64,000 nucleotides of DNA. Origin: JAHOYW01 sp963664605 (GTDB lineage: Bacteria; Verrucomicrobiota; Lentisphaeria; Victivallales; Victivallaceae). This document shows, piece after piece, positions 30,511-39,916 of the stretch; the stretch's first letter is position 1, and each line of letters opens with the position of its first letter. The position numbers and the translations under genes are program-made. The stretch is taken from positions 2,976,001 to 3,040,000 of the forward strand of contig OY761536.1 of NCBI GenBank assembly GCA_963664605.1, in the 5' to 3' direction. The notes under the pieces are model-generated. The model saw only the letters and a list, made by a program, of their open reading frames with translations. It made no database searches and was not told the DNA's origin.

Positions 30511-31553
30511 TGTAGCTCCTTGAAAAGTTTTCGCACATTTGTATTACATATTTTTTCTAAAGTTTTTGTTGGCAAATCAACACCAAAGGTAGTCAAAGGA
30601 CTGCTAGTTCTATTAACTGGAGGCTTAGAAATGATACTTTCAGTAGTAAGAAATTCTAAATTATAATCAAAGAAAGCACTTGAAGTTTCTAGGTATTGAT
30701 CCACTGCTGATTTTCTTTCAGGCAATGGAACTTCATAAGGTTGAAATAGGCATTGAGCCTGCATGCCAGTAGGCAAATTAGTATCATCGTAAATCATATC
30801 AGTACCAAAAAGAATGCGATCCTGAAACTCCAATAAAAATTCCCTGGCGTGACGAGCACGACGCTGACTTTTTCCCATAATTGGAATTCTGGCAGAAATA
30901 TCATAGAAAAGATTCGGATAATATTCAAGTGTTTCTGCAGCTCTATCAAGATCGTTTGAACGGCTTCCGAGATGTGGTGCGATAAAATTTGTATCAGGAA
31001 ACTTTGCAATCACTTCATCGCGTTCTGCAAGAAGTTCTTCAGGAGAAGGCATGTTTTTTCGATAGTAACTCCACCAGGCGTATTCGCTATGCAATACACC
31101 GTTCCAGAAGTTGGCATCATTTAATGGTTCCCAAAAATAACCTGGGTCTGCCGTATGAATCAAAATCGGAATTTTCAGTTTTCCCGCGATTTCCCAAATT
31201 GGATCAAATTCAGGATCATTAATATGCCATAAATCTCCATTGTCTTTACGATATTCGAGCCCCAGTGATTTAAATATCTTAATCCCGGATATATCCCCTG
31301 CGTCTCTTTCAATTTGTTTTGCGGCATTTTTCCCGAAATTTGGTTCATTAATCCGGCTCCAGTCAATGTTCCCGAACAGTAAAAAGCGTCCTGGATAAGG
31401 CGCAACCGCTTCAACATATTTTTCCAGTCCAGCTCCAAAGCCATCATGCCAGCAAAGCAATCCTGCACATTCGATATTGCAGCGATTCATTTGTTCAATT
31501 GCCAAAGGAACATATTGTGGCAATATGTGGGTATGTATGTCAATGACTTTCAT
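30507..31553 (-). CDS. Amidohydrolase family protein (TIM-barrel, PF04909-like)
   Basis: 348 residues. The metal ligands expected for the metal-dependent hydrolase superfamily are visible: HTH at residues 7-9, then IKIFKSLG, ILIHTADPG, IAPHLG and the aspartate in ILFGTDM. The family includes decarboxylases such as ACMSD and lactonases acting on sugar-derived compounds. Between a kinase and an epimerase in a pentose-type operon, a lactonase role is plausible but unproven. It overlaps its neighbours on both sides (ATGA with araD, TAATG with the small upstream gene). Confidence 0.78.
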   Translation of the reverse strand: MKVIDIHTHILPQYVPLAIEQMNRCNIECAGLLCWHDGFGAGLEKYVEAVAPYPGRFLLFGNIDWSRINEPNFGKNAAKQIERDAGDISGIKIFKSLGLEYRKDNGDLWHINDPEFDPIWEIAGKLKIPILIHTADPGYFWEPLNDANFWNGVLHSEYAWWSYYRKNMPSPEELLAERDEVIAKFPDTNFIAPHLGSRSNDLDRAAETLEYYPNLFYDISARIPIMGKSQRRARHAREFLLEFQDRILFGTDMIYDDTNLPTGMQAQCLFQPYEVPLPERKSAVDQYLETSSAFFDYNLEFLTTESIISKPPVNRTSSPLTTFGVDLPTKTLEKICNTNVRKLFKELQ

Positions 31554-31864
31554 TAGTAATCCAAATTTTCGTAAAACTCAATTTTGATTTGTTCAAAAAA
31601 TGGTAATTGAAGAGGAATCAATGCTTCGTGTTCGGCATCATCAGCAAAGAAATCCAGAGCCTTTTTTGCGGCATTTAGATCTGGAAACTCACATTGCCAG
31701 ACCAAAGTATTTATTGGTTCTGATGCAGCAATCGGTTTCATGCGTTTTGCTTTAGGATAGTCAGGTCTACGCTTTTCCAGTTCAACAAACTTTTTTTCTA
31801 AATCTAAAAAACTGTCAGTGTTTTTTACATCAAAACGCTGTAGAATCCGCATTGTAATACTCAT
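31553..31864 (-). CDS. Small NIPSNAP/dimeric alpha-beta barrel-like protein
   Basis: 103 residues. It looks like a ferredoxin-like alpha+beta barrel monomer, with a beta strand MRILQRF, a helix, then NTLVWQCEFPDLNAAKKAL and a final beta strand IKIEFYENLDY, the pattern of NIPSNAP and related proteins. No catalytic residues can be pointed to. It is squeezed between the kinase and amidohydrolase genes with overlaps of 4 and 1 bp, so it probably supports the same pathway, for example as a small isomerase or mutarotase-like protein. Confidence 0.55.
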   Translation of the reverse strand: MSITMRILQRFDVKNTDSFLDLEKKFVELEKRRPDYPKAKRMKPIAASEPINTLVWQCEFPDLNAAKKALDFFADDAEHEALIPLQLPFFEQIKIEFYENLDY

Positions 31865-32886
31865 TTTAATAAATCCTTTATTTCCGGCAGTAAATTCGTT
31901 TGTTTTTTTGAGAATTCTGATAATGAATCCGCGTTAATTCCTTCATGCAGCGTATCTTCAACTGTAACTGATAATGAGCTTATTAATGCAGCCAGCTGAT
32001 TTGCCTGATGTAATGACAATCCTGTCGTTATCCCAGAGAGTAAACCGGCAAAATGGGCATCTCCCGCTCCTGCTGTATTAAGTCGTTCTGCTTCAAAAAC
32101 TTTTTGATACTCTAAAGTGTTGGTGTCGAAAGTAAAACTGCCATATTGTCCGGCAGTAATCGCTAGTTGTAATTGTGGATAATCTGCAGATAGTTGCTTA
32201 ACAGCAGAGCATGCGACCTCTGCAGGGTTTCCATCTGCTGAAGTTCCAGCCAGATGAGCAGCTTCATCAAGGTTAACTGCCAGAAGATCGACCTTTGACA
32301 GCAGATTATCACATTTAACTTGTTCCATTTCTCCAGACAAAAAAGATGCAGTGCGAAACGCACCATATTCCGTACCTAATCCCAGCAGAGCTATTCGTGT
32401 TTCTAACGGCACTTCAGGTGCTGCCATTACTATCGGATGATTTGCTTTACTTAAAGTATCTTCCAATTTATTGATTTTCCCGGGAGTAACATGAGCACAA
32501 GCTGAATCATTTACTGTCAAATTTCCTCCAGAACCGTTTGGGTAGAGAAAACAAAAAGCAAACATTGTCGCCATATCCGGAATTATTTCAATATGCTCTG
32601 TAGTTAATCCGGCAATACGCATGGATTCAAGCAATTCTTTGCCAAGAGCATCATTGCCAACTGCGGCAACTAATTTGACTGGAAATTGCTCACCTAATAA
32701 AACCTGAACATAATGACTGATAATATGCCCCTTGCACGCATCACGGCGTTTCAAAAAATGACCGCTGCGGCTTTCCTCTCGACCCAGTATATGATTGCCC
32801 TCAAGTGCAAAAAAGCTACCACCACCGATACCGCCAGTTGAAATCATTAGATCATATTTAAAATTTCTAATGTTTAAAGAGCGCAT
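31861..32886 (-). CDS. PfkB-family carbohydrate kinase
   Basis: 341 residues. The ribokinase-type ATP site is NTAGAGDAHFAGL with catalytic base D276. The N-terminal substrate region begins GGIGGGSFFALEG, and the middle has AAVGNDALGKELL-type sequence. The family phosphorylates sugars and nucleosides at a terminal hydroxyl. In this operon a ketopentose (xylulose or ribulose) made by the lyxose isomerase is an attractive substrate; a deaminase-linked amino sugar is another. The gap to the upstream NagB-like gene is 3 bp. Confidence 0.85.
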   Translation of the reverse strand: MRSLNIRNFKYDLMISTGGIGGGSFFALEGNHILGREESRSGHFLKRRDACKGHIISHYVQVLLGEQFPVKLVAAVGNDALGKELLESMRIAGLTTEHIEIIPDMATMFAFCFLYPNGSGGNLTVNDSACAHVTPGKINKLEDTLSKANHPIVMAAPEVPLETRIALLGLGTEYGAFRTASFLSGEMEQVKCDNLLSKVDLLAVNLDEAAHLAGTSADGNPAEVACSAVKQLSADYPQLQLAITAGQYGSFTFDTNTLEYQKVFEAERLNTAGAGDAHFAGLLSGITTGLSLHQANQLAALISSLSVTVEDTLHEGINADSLSEFSKKQTNLLPEIKDLLK

Positions 32887-32889
32887 GGT

Positions 32890-33780
32890 TTAGATAATTT
32901 CCCATTCTGGATGCAGGCTGATTGGATGTTCAGCAGTCTCACGAGTTGCAGTAATCAATGCATCAGGATGCTCTTGAAGCAATGTAATTGGATATTCCAC
33001 AGTAGGCTCAGAAAAAAGTCCGACCCTTAGAGCAGTTTGCTTCCAGGCTCCTGTGTCGCTGAACAAACGTATTTTTTTAGCAGACAGGCATTCTTTGATG
33101 CCAAGCGTGACTGACATTGGCGGCACAAACTGATAGGCTGTTCCAAAAGTACGTTGTGCTAACGCCATTATGGTATCAAGATTATTATTCTGGATTCGAA
33201 TAGAACAGTTTTTCAATTCTTCAAGAGTAAGTTTGCTGTAAGCTTCACGTCTGGTTTGGTTATATGCAATGTGTCCGTCCTGTCCCCAGCCACCGTATGT
33301 AATATCAATCGGAGCTGAATTAATAGCCGTCGCCACATCAGATATATTATCAGGCCCGATCCAGTAGCGGTTTTTTTCAGGAACACTCAATTCAGGAAGT
33401 ATTGGTGAATAAAAATATTCTTCCATAAATCCCCGGAAGCTATATGGGTGTTTGCGTGATAATTCTTTTCCTTCCCAATCCAGACATTCATCCATGTGAA
33501 ACACAATAAAATTTTGCAAACTAACTTTTTCCGCATTGACCAATTCAGTAAACGGCTTATACCAGCAAGCTGGACCACAAGGGATAATTGCGCGATAAAC
33601 ACGATTTTCAGCGTTTGCTTTTATGATCTCGTCGATCAGCTCGCGTGCCATTATATTTCCCATATCCGCCGAATTTTCGCACATTCTAAATTTGGTTTTA
33701 AGCGCAGAGTTATTTTCCAGTTTTTTAGCTGGAATCTTGCAAAAATCGTACAATTCTTTTTTGCTTATTTGATGGCTCAT
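32890..33780 (-). CDS. NagB/6-phosphogluconolactonase-fold sugar-phosphate enzyme
   Basis: 296 residues. It carries NagB-like landmarks in diverged form: FHMDECLDW (where NagB has NMDEY) and YGGWGQDGHIAYNQ (where NagB has GIGxDGHIAFNEP). The catalytic Asp and His positions therefore appear kept. Glucosamine-6-phosphate deaminases are about 265 residues; this protein has an extended N-terminus. It probably acts on a phosphorylated sugar or amino sugar, but calling it NagB would go beyond the evidence. Confidence 0.75.
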   Translation of the reverse strand: MSHQISKKELYDFCKIPAKKLENNSALKTKFRMCENSADMGNIMARELIDEIIKANAENRVYRAIIPCGPACWYKPFTELVNAEKVSLQNFIVFHMDECLDWEGKELSRKHPYSFRGFMEEYFYSPILPELSVPEKNRYWIGPDNISDVATAINSAPIDITYGGWGQDGHIAYNQTRREAYSKLTLEELKNCSIRIQNNNLDTIMALAQRTFGTAYQFVPPMSVTLGIKECLSAKKIRLFSDTGAWKQTALRVGLFSEPTVEYPITLLQEHPDALITATRETAEHPISLHPEWEII

Positions 33781-33816
33781 ATTTAAACTATTCCTTTTGT
33801 TTTTTAATCTTATTGC

Positions 33817-34524
33817 TTAGCATTTTGCTTCAGGATATTCATTGCAGAGATAATACTTTCTGGGCTCGTCTTCTTCGATAACAGGAAATCTTTCCATCGG
33901 ACCGAGGAAACAGTTGTCGTTCCAGTCATCACACACGCTGCTGACTTCACCGCTGACGGTATATTTTACCCCATCAACTTCAACACCAGTACCTTCTTCG
34001 CCGTAAAAGCTATGGATTATGTAAGGAGCCAGGCAAACGCTTTGTCCGGGTTCGAGTCTCACGATCGAACCGGGCGTTAATTCGCGAGTTTCACCATCGA
34101 CTTGAACTGTGAAATCTTCATCAGAACATTTCCCGTCAGGAGTTCCTTTGTATAATTTGATTAGTATATTTCCTCCGGCACGATTGATAATATCCTCCAT
34201 TTTGCTGTAATGAAAATGCAGAGGTGCGTGTTGGTTAGGTGGATCAAGAATAAACTTCTCTGCGTACACCTTAGTAAAATTACCATCTTCCTGCCTGTAT
34301 GCGTTGCGCAGGGTAAACAGTGTACGCCCGATCAGTTCAAAATTATTTTGACCAAAGTCAGTAACATCCCAGCCAATACCAGCTTTGCGGATTTCATCCA
34401 CTTCTTTACCTTTTTTATCCCATTCTTCAGCTGTCCAGAAAGCAAATGGCGGTAAATTTAGACCAAGCTTGTTAAAAACTTTCATAGCTGTTTCAATCGA
34501 ATTGTTTATCTCACTTCTTTTCAT
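33817..34524 (-). CDS. D-lyxose ketol-isomerase
   Basis: 235 residues, a cupin-fold isomerase of the Lyx_isomer family. Metal ligands are at H103, H105 and E110 (HFHYSKME) and H171 (YIIHSFYG), the spacing known for characterised D-lyxose isomerases. These enzymes interconvert D-lyxose and D-xylulose, and often also D-mannose/D-fructose and L-ribose/L-ribulose. With a PfkB kinase and an AraD epimerase downstream, entry of D-lyxose or L-ribose into the pentose phosphate pathway is plausible. AAAAGGT-type spacing upstream; gap to the next gene 36 bp. Confidence 0.9.
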   Translation of the reverse strand: MKRSEINNSIETAMKVFNKLGLNLPPFAFWTAEEWDKKGKEVDEIRKAGIGWDVTDFGQNNFELIGRTLFTLRNAYRQEDGNFTKVYAEKFILDPPNQHAPLHFHYSKMEDIINRAGGNILIKLYKGTPDGKCSDEDFTVQVDGETRELTPGSIVRLEPGQSVCLAPYIIHSFYGEEGTGVEVDGVKYTVSGEVSSVCDDWNDNCFLGPMERFPVIEEDEPRKYYLCNEYPEAKC

Positions 34525-34557
34525 TTAATATGACCTTTTTATATTGTTTTTTGATTG

Positions 34558-35688
34558 CTAAAATTTATATTCCTTTGCTATTTCCACCATAGCAAAAATA
34601 TTATCATAAGGTGTATCCCGCCCACATTGATCTCCGGTTGAAAGTATGAAATCTCTTGGGCCACCGGCTTCAATTGCTGCTCTAGAAGCCTTGCGAACAT
34701 CCTCTACACTACCTTTAAGCATTACATCGGTCGTGTGAAGATTGCCTTTTAATATCAGGCGCCTATTACACATTTCCTTTATTTCCGCTAAATCACAGTC
34801 GCCCATAGGGGCTAATTCAAGAGGGTCAATTATTGTCAGCATTGTTTCTTCCAATGCCATTTTGACGAGTTCTTTTGCTGGACCGCAGCAATGAACATGA
34901 CTAGGTATTCCCATGTCATAGGCAATTTCTGAGCAGCATTTTAGAACAGGCAGAACTATTTCCCGGAACATATCAGGAGTCTGAAGGACAAGAGAGCCGG
35001 AACCACCGCAAAAAACAAAGTCTGGTTTGAGTTCTTCGGGCAGTGCGTCTATCCATTCCATTCTCTTTTTCATTTTCTGCATCATATTATGGCTTTTTTC
35101 TTTCCAAATCGATGGGTCATCAAAATATGAATAGACATTTTCTTCATTTCTCAACATACAGGTTGTCATGTCGGAAGATAGTCCTAAGATACCGTGGTCT
35201 CCCATTTCTTTCCGAACAAGTTTCCATAACTCCAAGCCCTTAGGCCATTGTTTAACTCCAGTTAGTGGTTCACTATCGTGTTCTCCATTTTCAGGGAGTC
35301 CAAATTTATCTGGAGAAACTTCGGTCGCAGGAGGATTATCTGCTGTATAATAAACAGTACTCGAAGCCCATTGACTTGTTTCATGGTTATACTTCCTAGT
35401 GACAAATGAACCGTCATCAAGCTTTTTTACAATTCGCTCTTCTTGATTTTTACCAGACTCATATACAAAAGGCATATAACGGAAGCTTTCAAATCCACCG
35501 TCAATACCAAAGTGTTTTACTGCATCGCTGTATGCTTTCCATATCGGCGGATTCTGGAAGGCATATATATCCCAGAAGGGCTTGCCTGTCAGTTTAGCTG
35601 GAACCATGTTTGATATATCAGGGCAACATGGAACTCTGTCTGGTAATTCACCAGCTAAAAGCAGCTTTAATCTTTCTCTCGAAGTCAT
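34558..35688 (-). CDS. Uroporphyrinogen decarboxylase (URO-D) family protein
   Basis: 376 residues. It begins MTSRERLKLLLAGELPDRVP, the typical start of the URO-D-like/MtaA methyltransferase group, and continues with PFWDIYAF, SSDMTTCMLR, VFCGGSGSLVLQ and HVHCCGPAKEL. The CxH-type segment (HCCG) could bind zinc, as in cobalamin-dependent methyltransferase partners. Such proteins are frequent in sugar-utilisation clusters of Lentisphaerota and Planctomycetota, where their role is unknown; true haem synthesis is unlikely here. It is the first gene of the seven-gene operon. Confidence 0.8.
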   Translation of the reverse strand: MTSRERLKLLLAGELPDRVPCCPDISNMVPAKLTGKPFWDIYAFQNPPIWKAYSDAVKHFGIDGGFESFRYMPFVYESGKNQEERIVKKLDDGSFVTRKYNHETSQWASSTVYYTADNPPATEVSPDKFGLPENGEHDSEPLTGVKQWPKGLELWKLVRKEMGDHGILGLSSDMTTCMLRNEENVYSYFDDPSIWKEKSHNMMQKMKKRMEWIDALPEELKPDFVFCGGSGSLVLQTPDMFREIVLPVLKCCSEIAYDMGIPSHVHCCGPAKELVKMALEETMLTIIDPLELAPMGDCDLAEIKEMCNRRLILKGNLHTTDVMLKGSVEDVRKASRAAIEAGGPRDFILSTGDQCGRDTPYDNIFAMVEIAKEYKF

Positions 35689-35722
35689 TTTTTACAACCT
35701 TTTTGTTATTTTTATTTAATAA

Positions 35723-35754
35723 GCAGAACCCGACATGTTTATAGCGGGTTCTGC
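35723..35754 (-). terminator. Hairpin after LamG glycosidase gene
   Basis: A 10-bp perfect stem (GCAGAACCCG / CGGGTTCTGC) lies 10 bp past the LamG gene stop. The T-tract is interrupted, so termination strength is uncertain. Confidence 0.6.
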
Positions 35755-35764
35755 ATAATATTAT

Positions 35765-38700
35765 TTAGGGATCTGGCGGGAGAGCCAGGTCGAAATACAC
35801 TAATGTCTGAGCACTGCCGCTATCCATTTTAATTTTAATTTCATTTATACCTTCGTTAAGTATGGATTGAGGCACGCTAAAACAGCTGTAGCGATCCGAA
35901 TCAGTCATTGCAGTGTATGAATAGGGATGATCTATCGGTTCACTGTCAAAAGTCGCACTAGTTAATGATTGACCATTTATCTTTACGCTCCATGTAGAAG
36001 CGCTGCAGTCATCATCAGTCATGAGTCTGAAAAGCCCATTGCCTGTTGCTGGATTTTCCGACAATGCCATATCAAGTGTAAACTTATAACTTATTCCAGC
36101 TGTATAGTTTTTCGGTAAATGTGGAAAATTCCAGCTGTTGCTCTGGAAATACCATTGTTGCGAAAGGCTTGCAAGAGATTCCGAATCAGCAATATCTTCT
36201 AACAAGTCATATGGAATGTTTATTCCGAACTGGTCAAAATAATCAAAATTAAACCACTCAATACCATCAACACCACGTTTATACATGAGATTTGCTGTGG
36301 TATATAATTGTTCATCCGGTGTAGGTATCCTCGTGCCGTCACTGTCAGACCAAGTGAAGAATTCTAGTTCATAGAGTAGACATTTATTTGGAATCAATCG
36401 TCTTATTTTTGCAATATCTGTAGCCTGTTGTGTATTATGGAAATAAGGGGAAATATTAAATATATCCACACCATTATCTGCCATTGAAACCAGATCCAAC
36501 CCTAATTCATCATATAGCGAAAGGAAACATGGGACTCTAACAGAAAGCCATCTATATTCTCCTGTCGCGGCAGTATCATCTAGAATAGTACGTACATCTT
36601 TGATGAATTTGTTCATAATTATCAGGCGTTCTTCAGATGTAGTCTCTTCTAAGTCAAAATATGAATTAAAACGCAGGAAATCAAGTTCCAAACCTTCAAT
36701 GTCATAATTTTCACAAATTTCTTCTATTAATGCCAGCTTATGAGCGGGAACAGTTGAAACTGCCCAATTGAAACCTGATCTTGTATCCTGCGAGTCAACC
36801 AAATTATCAATATTATCCCAGCAGAACTCACTAATCCATTCAGTATAAACATGGTCATCATTTTGTGTATCAAGGTAGTCCATGACATGTGTATCATTCA
36901 AACGAATAGAAACAAATGGAGTTTGACTTGTGGCTTTGCAACAATCAATAAATTCTTGTAAAATATCACCGCCGGCCTTCATATAATCACCCCAGGCGCT
37001 ACAGGTATTTCCTGTTGCGGTTTCCCAGTCTTCATAATGATCTTTCGCATTATAAACTGTACTATCCCAAAAAGGAACCCATGCCATTCCCGGACTTAAC
37101 AAATGGACATCCACTTTACCTGCAACAGAATTAAAATTGGCATGTAATACTGTATTGGTGATTGCCGCAGAAGGACGCATCCAGGTGCCTGAGGAAACAT
37201 TTACAAGGTCATTGTTATAAAATGTTTTGAATGCCGCAAATGGGCGTGGAGTCAATACGCTATTATAAATTTGTACTTCATCAATCAAGCCATTGAACAT
37301 TCGGTTACTATTTTTGTCTTTTCCTATATAAAAGGTTTGAGTATCTGAGCCTAAGCCGTTGAAAGCAGTTTCTTTTTTCAATACTCCATCAATATATATT
37401 TTTAATTTGCTTTCGGAGCTATCATAGACTCCGACTGCATATACCCAGCGGTCTTTTATATCCACGTCGGATAAAACACTGGTTCCATTAGCTATAAATC
37501 TTAATTTTTCGTCGCTGGTAATAGCAAATCCATAACCTCCTGAATCGCTGGCAGGGTTACCCCGGCTGAGAGGAACATTATATACGCTGCCGCTATTTGC
37601 ATAGCCTTTTGAATATATCCAGGCGGAAACAGAAAAGCTTCCATTCGGCAACAAGCTTGAATCACTGCCGCAACTTACATAATCATTAGTGCCGTCAAAC
37701 TCCAGGGCATTGCCCAGTCTGCTGCTTTTCCGGCAGTCGCTTGCCATATTCGTCAAAGTCCCGTCATTACTGTTAAGAGAGGAGTCAACAGCAGTTGTTC
37801 CTGAATCTTCATCAAAGCTCCAGCTTGCAACAATACTTCCTTTAGAATAACTTTGATAAATATCTCCTAAGTCAAGAGGAGCGCTATATATTTTGAGTTC
37901 ATCAATTAATCCTTTAAAATATCTTGTGGAAGTCCCGTCTTTTCCTATATAAAAACTTTGTGTATCTGAACTTAAACCGTTAAACGAAGTTGATGCTTTG
38001 AGCTCGCCGTCAATGTATATTTTTAATTTACTGTTAATATTATCATAGACTCCTACAGCATGTACCCAGCGGTCTTTTATATCTACACCAGACAGAACAC
38101 TAGTTCCGGCAGCCATGAATCTCAATTTTTCGTCACTGGTGACTGCAAAACCATATCCTCCTGAATCACTTGCTGGATTTCCCCGGCTGACAGGAATATT
38201 ATACACGCTTCCATTATTGACATAACCTTTTGAATATATCCACGCGGAGACCGCAAAACCATCTAACATTTTGAAATTTTCACTACTGCCGCAGTCAACG
38301 TAATCATTTGAACCATCGAATTCTAAAGCATTAGCGACTTTACCCGCAACTCTCGAATTGACCGCATCCATATTATTCATGGTGCCGTCATTAGAGTTCT
38401 CCGATGAATCAGTCACTGTAGTTCCTGTACCTTCAAAACGCCAATACCCGGAAAGAATAGCCTCGTTATAAAGCTGTTTTACTGAATCTTCAGAAAGAGC
38501 AATATCCTGAAGTAATACTTCATCAATTATCCCTCCAGATATTCTACTAGAAGTCCTGTCTTTTCCTATATAGAAAGTCTGAGTGCCAGTTCCTAAACCG
38601 CTAAAATCAGTTTCTCCTTTAAGCCCACCGTCAATATATATTTTCAACTTGCTTTCAGAGCTGTCATAAACACCAACGGCATGTATCCAGCGGTCTTTTA

Positions 38701-39778
38701 TATCCACACCTGAGGTCGCACTGCTACCATCAGCTGTAAACCGTAATTTATCATCAGTTCCTATGGTAAAACCATAACCGCTTGAGTCATTGAAAGGATC
38801 GCCCCGACCAACAATAACATTAAATATACTTCCGTTGCTTATGTAACCATCAGAATATATCCAGGCGGACAAGGTGAAACTGCCGCCTGGCAGTAAACTT
38901 GAATCGTTTCCGCAATCAACATAATCATTTGAACCATCAAAATCCAGAGCATTTCCAGTTTTACCTGTTACCCTGCATGTAGTGGTATCCATATTGTACA
39001 TGGTACCATCATTAGAGTTCTCCGATGAATCAGTCACTGTAGTTCCTGTACCTTCAAAACGCCAATACCCGGAAAGAATAGCCTCGTTATAAAGCTGTTT
39101 TACTGAATCTTCAGAAAGAGCAATATCCTGAAGTAATACTTCATCAATTATCCCTCCAGATATTCTACTAGAAGTCCTGTCTTTTCCTATATAGAAAGTC
39201 TGAGTGCCAGTTCCTAAACCGCTAAAATCAGTTTCTCCTTTAAGCCCACCGTCAATATATATTTTCAACTTGCTTTCAGAGCTGTCATAAACACCAACGG
39301 CATGTATCCAGCGGTCTTTTATATCCACACCTGAGGTCGCACTGCTACCATCAGCTGTAAACCGTAATTTATCATCAGTTCCTATGGTAAAACCATAACC
39401 GCTTGAGTCATTGAAAGGATCGCCCCGACCAACAATAACATTAAATATACTTCCGTTGCTTATGTAACCATCAGAATATATCCAGGCGGACAAGGTGAAA
39501 CTGCCGCCTGGCAGTAAACTTGAATCGTTTCCGCAATCAACATAATCATTTGAACCATCAAAATCCAGAGCATTTCCAGTTTTACCTGTTACCCTGCATG
39601 TAGTGGTATCCATATTGTACATGGTACCATCATTGGAGTTAGAAGACGAGTCAGTAACAGTTGTGCCCGATGTCTCTTCAAAGCTCCAATTGCCAAGAAC
39701 TGCAGCATTTGAGTGAGTGAGTATTAAAAAGCAAGCAAGAATTAATCCATATTTTTTTAGTATTTCCAACATATACAT
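35765..39778 (-). CDS. Secreted multi-LamG protein with glycoside-hydrolase-like TIM barrel
   Basis: 1337 residues. A signal peptide (residues 1-25) is followed by four LamG/concanavalin-like domains (about 28-230, 235-437, 442-640 and 645-835), each with FDGSNDYVDCG or a close variant, DRWIHAVGVYD, LKIYIDG and FYIGKD. About 840-1200 looks like a TIM-barrel hydrolase: YDIEGLELDFLRF (with acidic catalytic candidates), WLSVRVPCF, GVDGIEWFNFDYF. The last 135 residues are a beta-rich module. LamG 1 and 2 are identical over 207 residues because of a 621-bp tandem duplication. It probably binds and cleaves an extracellular glycan. AAAGGGG precedes the ATG. Confidence 0.75.
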   Translation of the reverse strand: MYMLEILKKYGLILACFLILTHSNAAVLGNWSFEETSGTTVTDSSSNSNDGTMYNMDTTTCRVTGKTGNALDFDGSNDYVDCGNDSSLLPGGSFTLSAWIYSDGYISNGSIFNVIVGRGDPFNDSSGYGFTIGTDDKLRFTADGSSATSGVDIKDRWIHAVGVYDSSESKLKIYIDGGLKGETDFSGLGTGTQTFYIGKDRTSSRISGGIIDEVLLQDIALSEDSVKQLYNEAILSGYWRFEGTGTTVTDSSENSNDGTMYNMDTTTCRVTGKTGNALDFDGSNDYVDCGNDSSLLPGGSFTLSAWIYSDGYISNGSIFNVIVGRGDPFNDSSGYGFTIGTDDKLRFTADGSSATSGVDIKDRWIHAVGVYDSSESKLKIYIDGGLKGETDFSGLGTGTQTFYIGKDRTSSRISGGIIDEVLLQDIALSEDSVKQLYNEAILSGYWRFEGTGTTVTDSSENSNDGTMNNMDAVNSRVAGKVANALEFDGSNDYVDCGSSENFKMLDGFAVSAWIYSKGYVNNGSVYNIPVSRGNPASDSGGYGFAVTSDEKLRFMAAGTSVLSGVDIKDRWVHAVGVYDNINSKLKIYIDGELKASTSFNGLSSDTQSFYIGKDGTSTRYFKGLIDELKIYSAPLDLGDIYQSYSKGSIVASWSFDEDSGTTAVDSSLNSNDGTLTNMASDCRKSSRLGNALEFDGTNDYVSCGSDSSLLPNGSFSVSAWIYSKGYANSGSVYNVPLSRGNPASDSGGYGFAITSDEKLRFIANGTSVLSDVDIKDRWVYAVGVYDSSESKLKIYIDGVLKKETAFNGLGSDTQTFYIGKDKNSNRMFNGLIDEVQIYNSVLTPRPFAAFKTFYNNDLVNVSSGTWMRPSAAITNTVLHANFNSVAGKVDVHLLSPGMAWVPFWDSTVYNAKDHYEDWETATGNTCSAWGDYMKAGGDILQEFIDCCKATSQTPFVSIRLNDTHVMDYLDTQNDDHVYTEWISEFCWDNIDNLVDSQDTRSGFNWAVSTVPAHKLALIEEICENYDIEGLELDFLRFNSYFDLEETTSEERLIIMNKFIKDVRTILDDTAATGEYRWLSVRVPCFLSLYDELGLDLVSMADNGVDIFNISPYFHNTQQATDIAKIRRLIPNKCLLYELEFFTWSDSDGTRIPTPDEQLYTTANLMYKRGVDGIEWFNFDYFDQFGINIPYDLLEDIADSESLASLSQQWYFQSNSWNFPHLPKNYTAGISYKFTLDMALSENPATGNGLFRLMTDDDCSASTWSVKINGQSLTSATFDSEPIDHPYSYTAMTDSDRYSCFSVPQSILNEGINEIKIKMDSGSAQTLVYFDLALPPDP
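38390..39634 (-). repeat. Tandem 621-bp duplication inside the LamG gene
   Basis: The segment from about 38390 to 39010 is repeated from about 39011 to 39631 with no difference that I could see, in phase (207 codons). The other two LamG domains in the same gene are clearly diverged, so this is a recent duplication. Confidence 0.9.
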
Positions 39779-39848
39779 AAAAACCCCTTTGTTGATTTTT
39801 TGAAAACGAATTTTTTCTATTAAAACTAAAAGTTCTTACTAGCTGGAT

Positions 39849-39872
39849 GATTCTAAATTATTATTTAGAATC
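39849..39872 (-). terminator. AT-rich hairpin between FAD oxidoreductase and LamG genes
   Basis: GATTCTAAAT / ATTTAGAATC, a perfect 10-bp stem with a 4-nt loop and a further GGAT / ATCC pairing nearby. No clear T-tract, so it may be a weak terminator or mRNA-stabilising element. Confidence 0.45.
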
Positions 39873-39916
39873 CATATTAGGTTTTGCTTGCCGGCAACCT
39901 CCTATCGTTTTTATGA

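Noticed and set aside
34558..35688. URO-D family protein as the haem enzyme HemE
   Set aside because: It lies in a sugar operon, its N-terminus is of the MtaA-like type, and no other haem genes are near.
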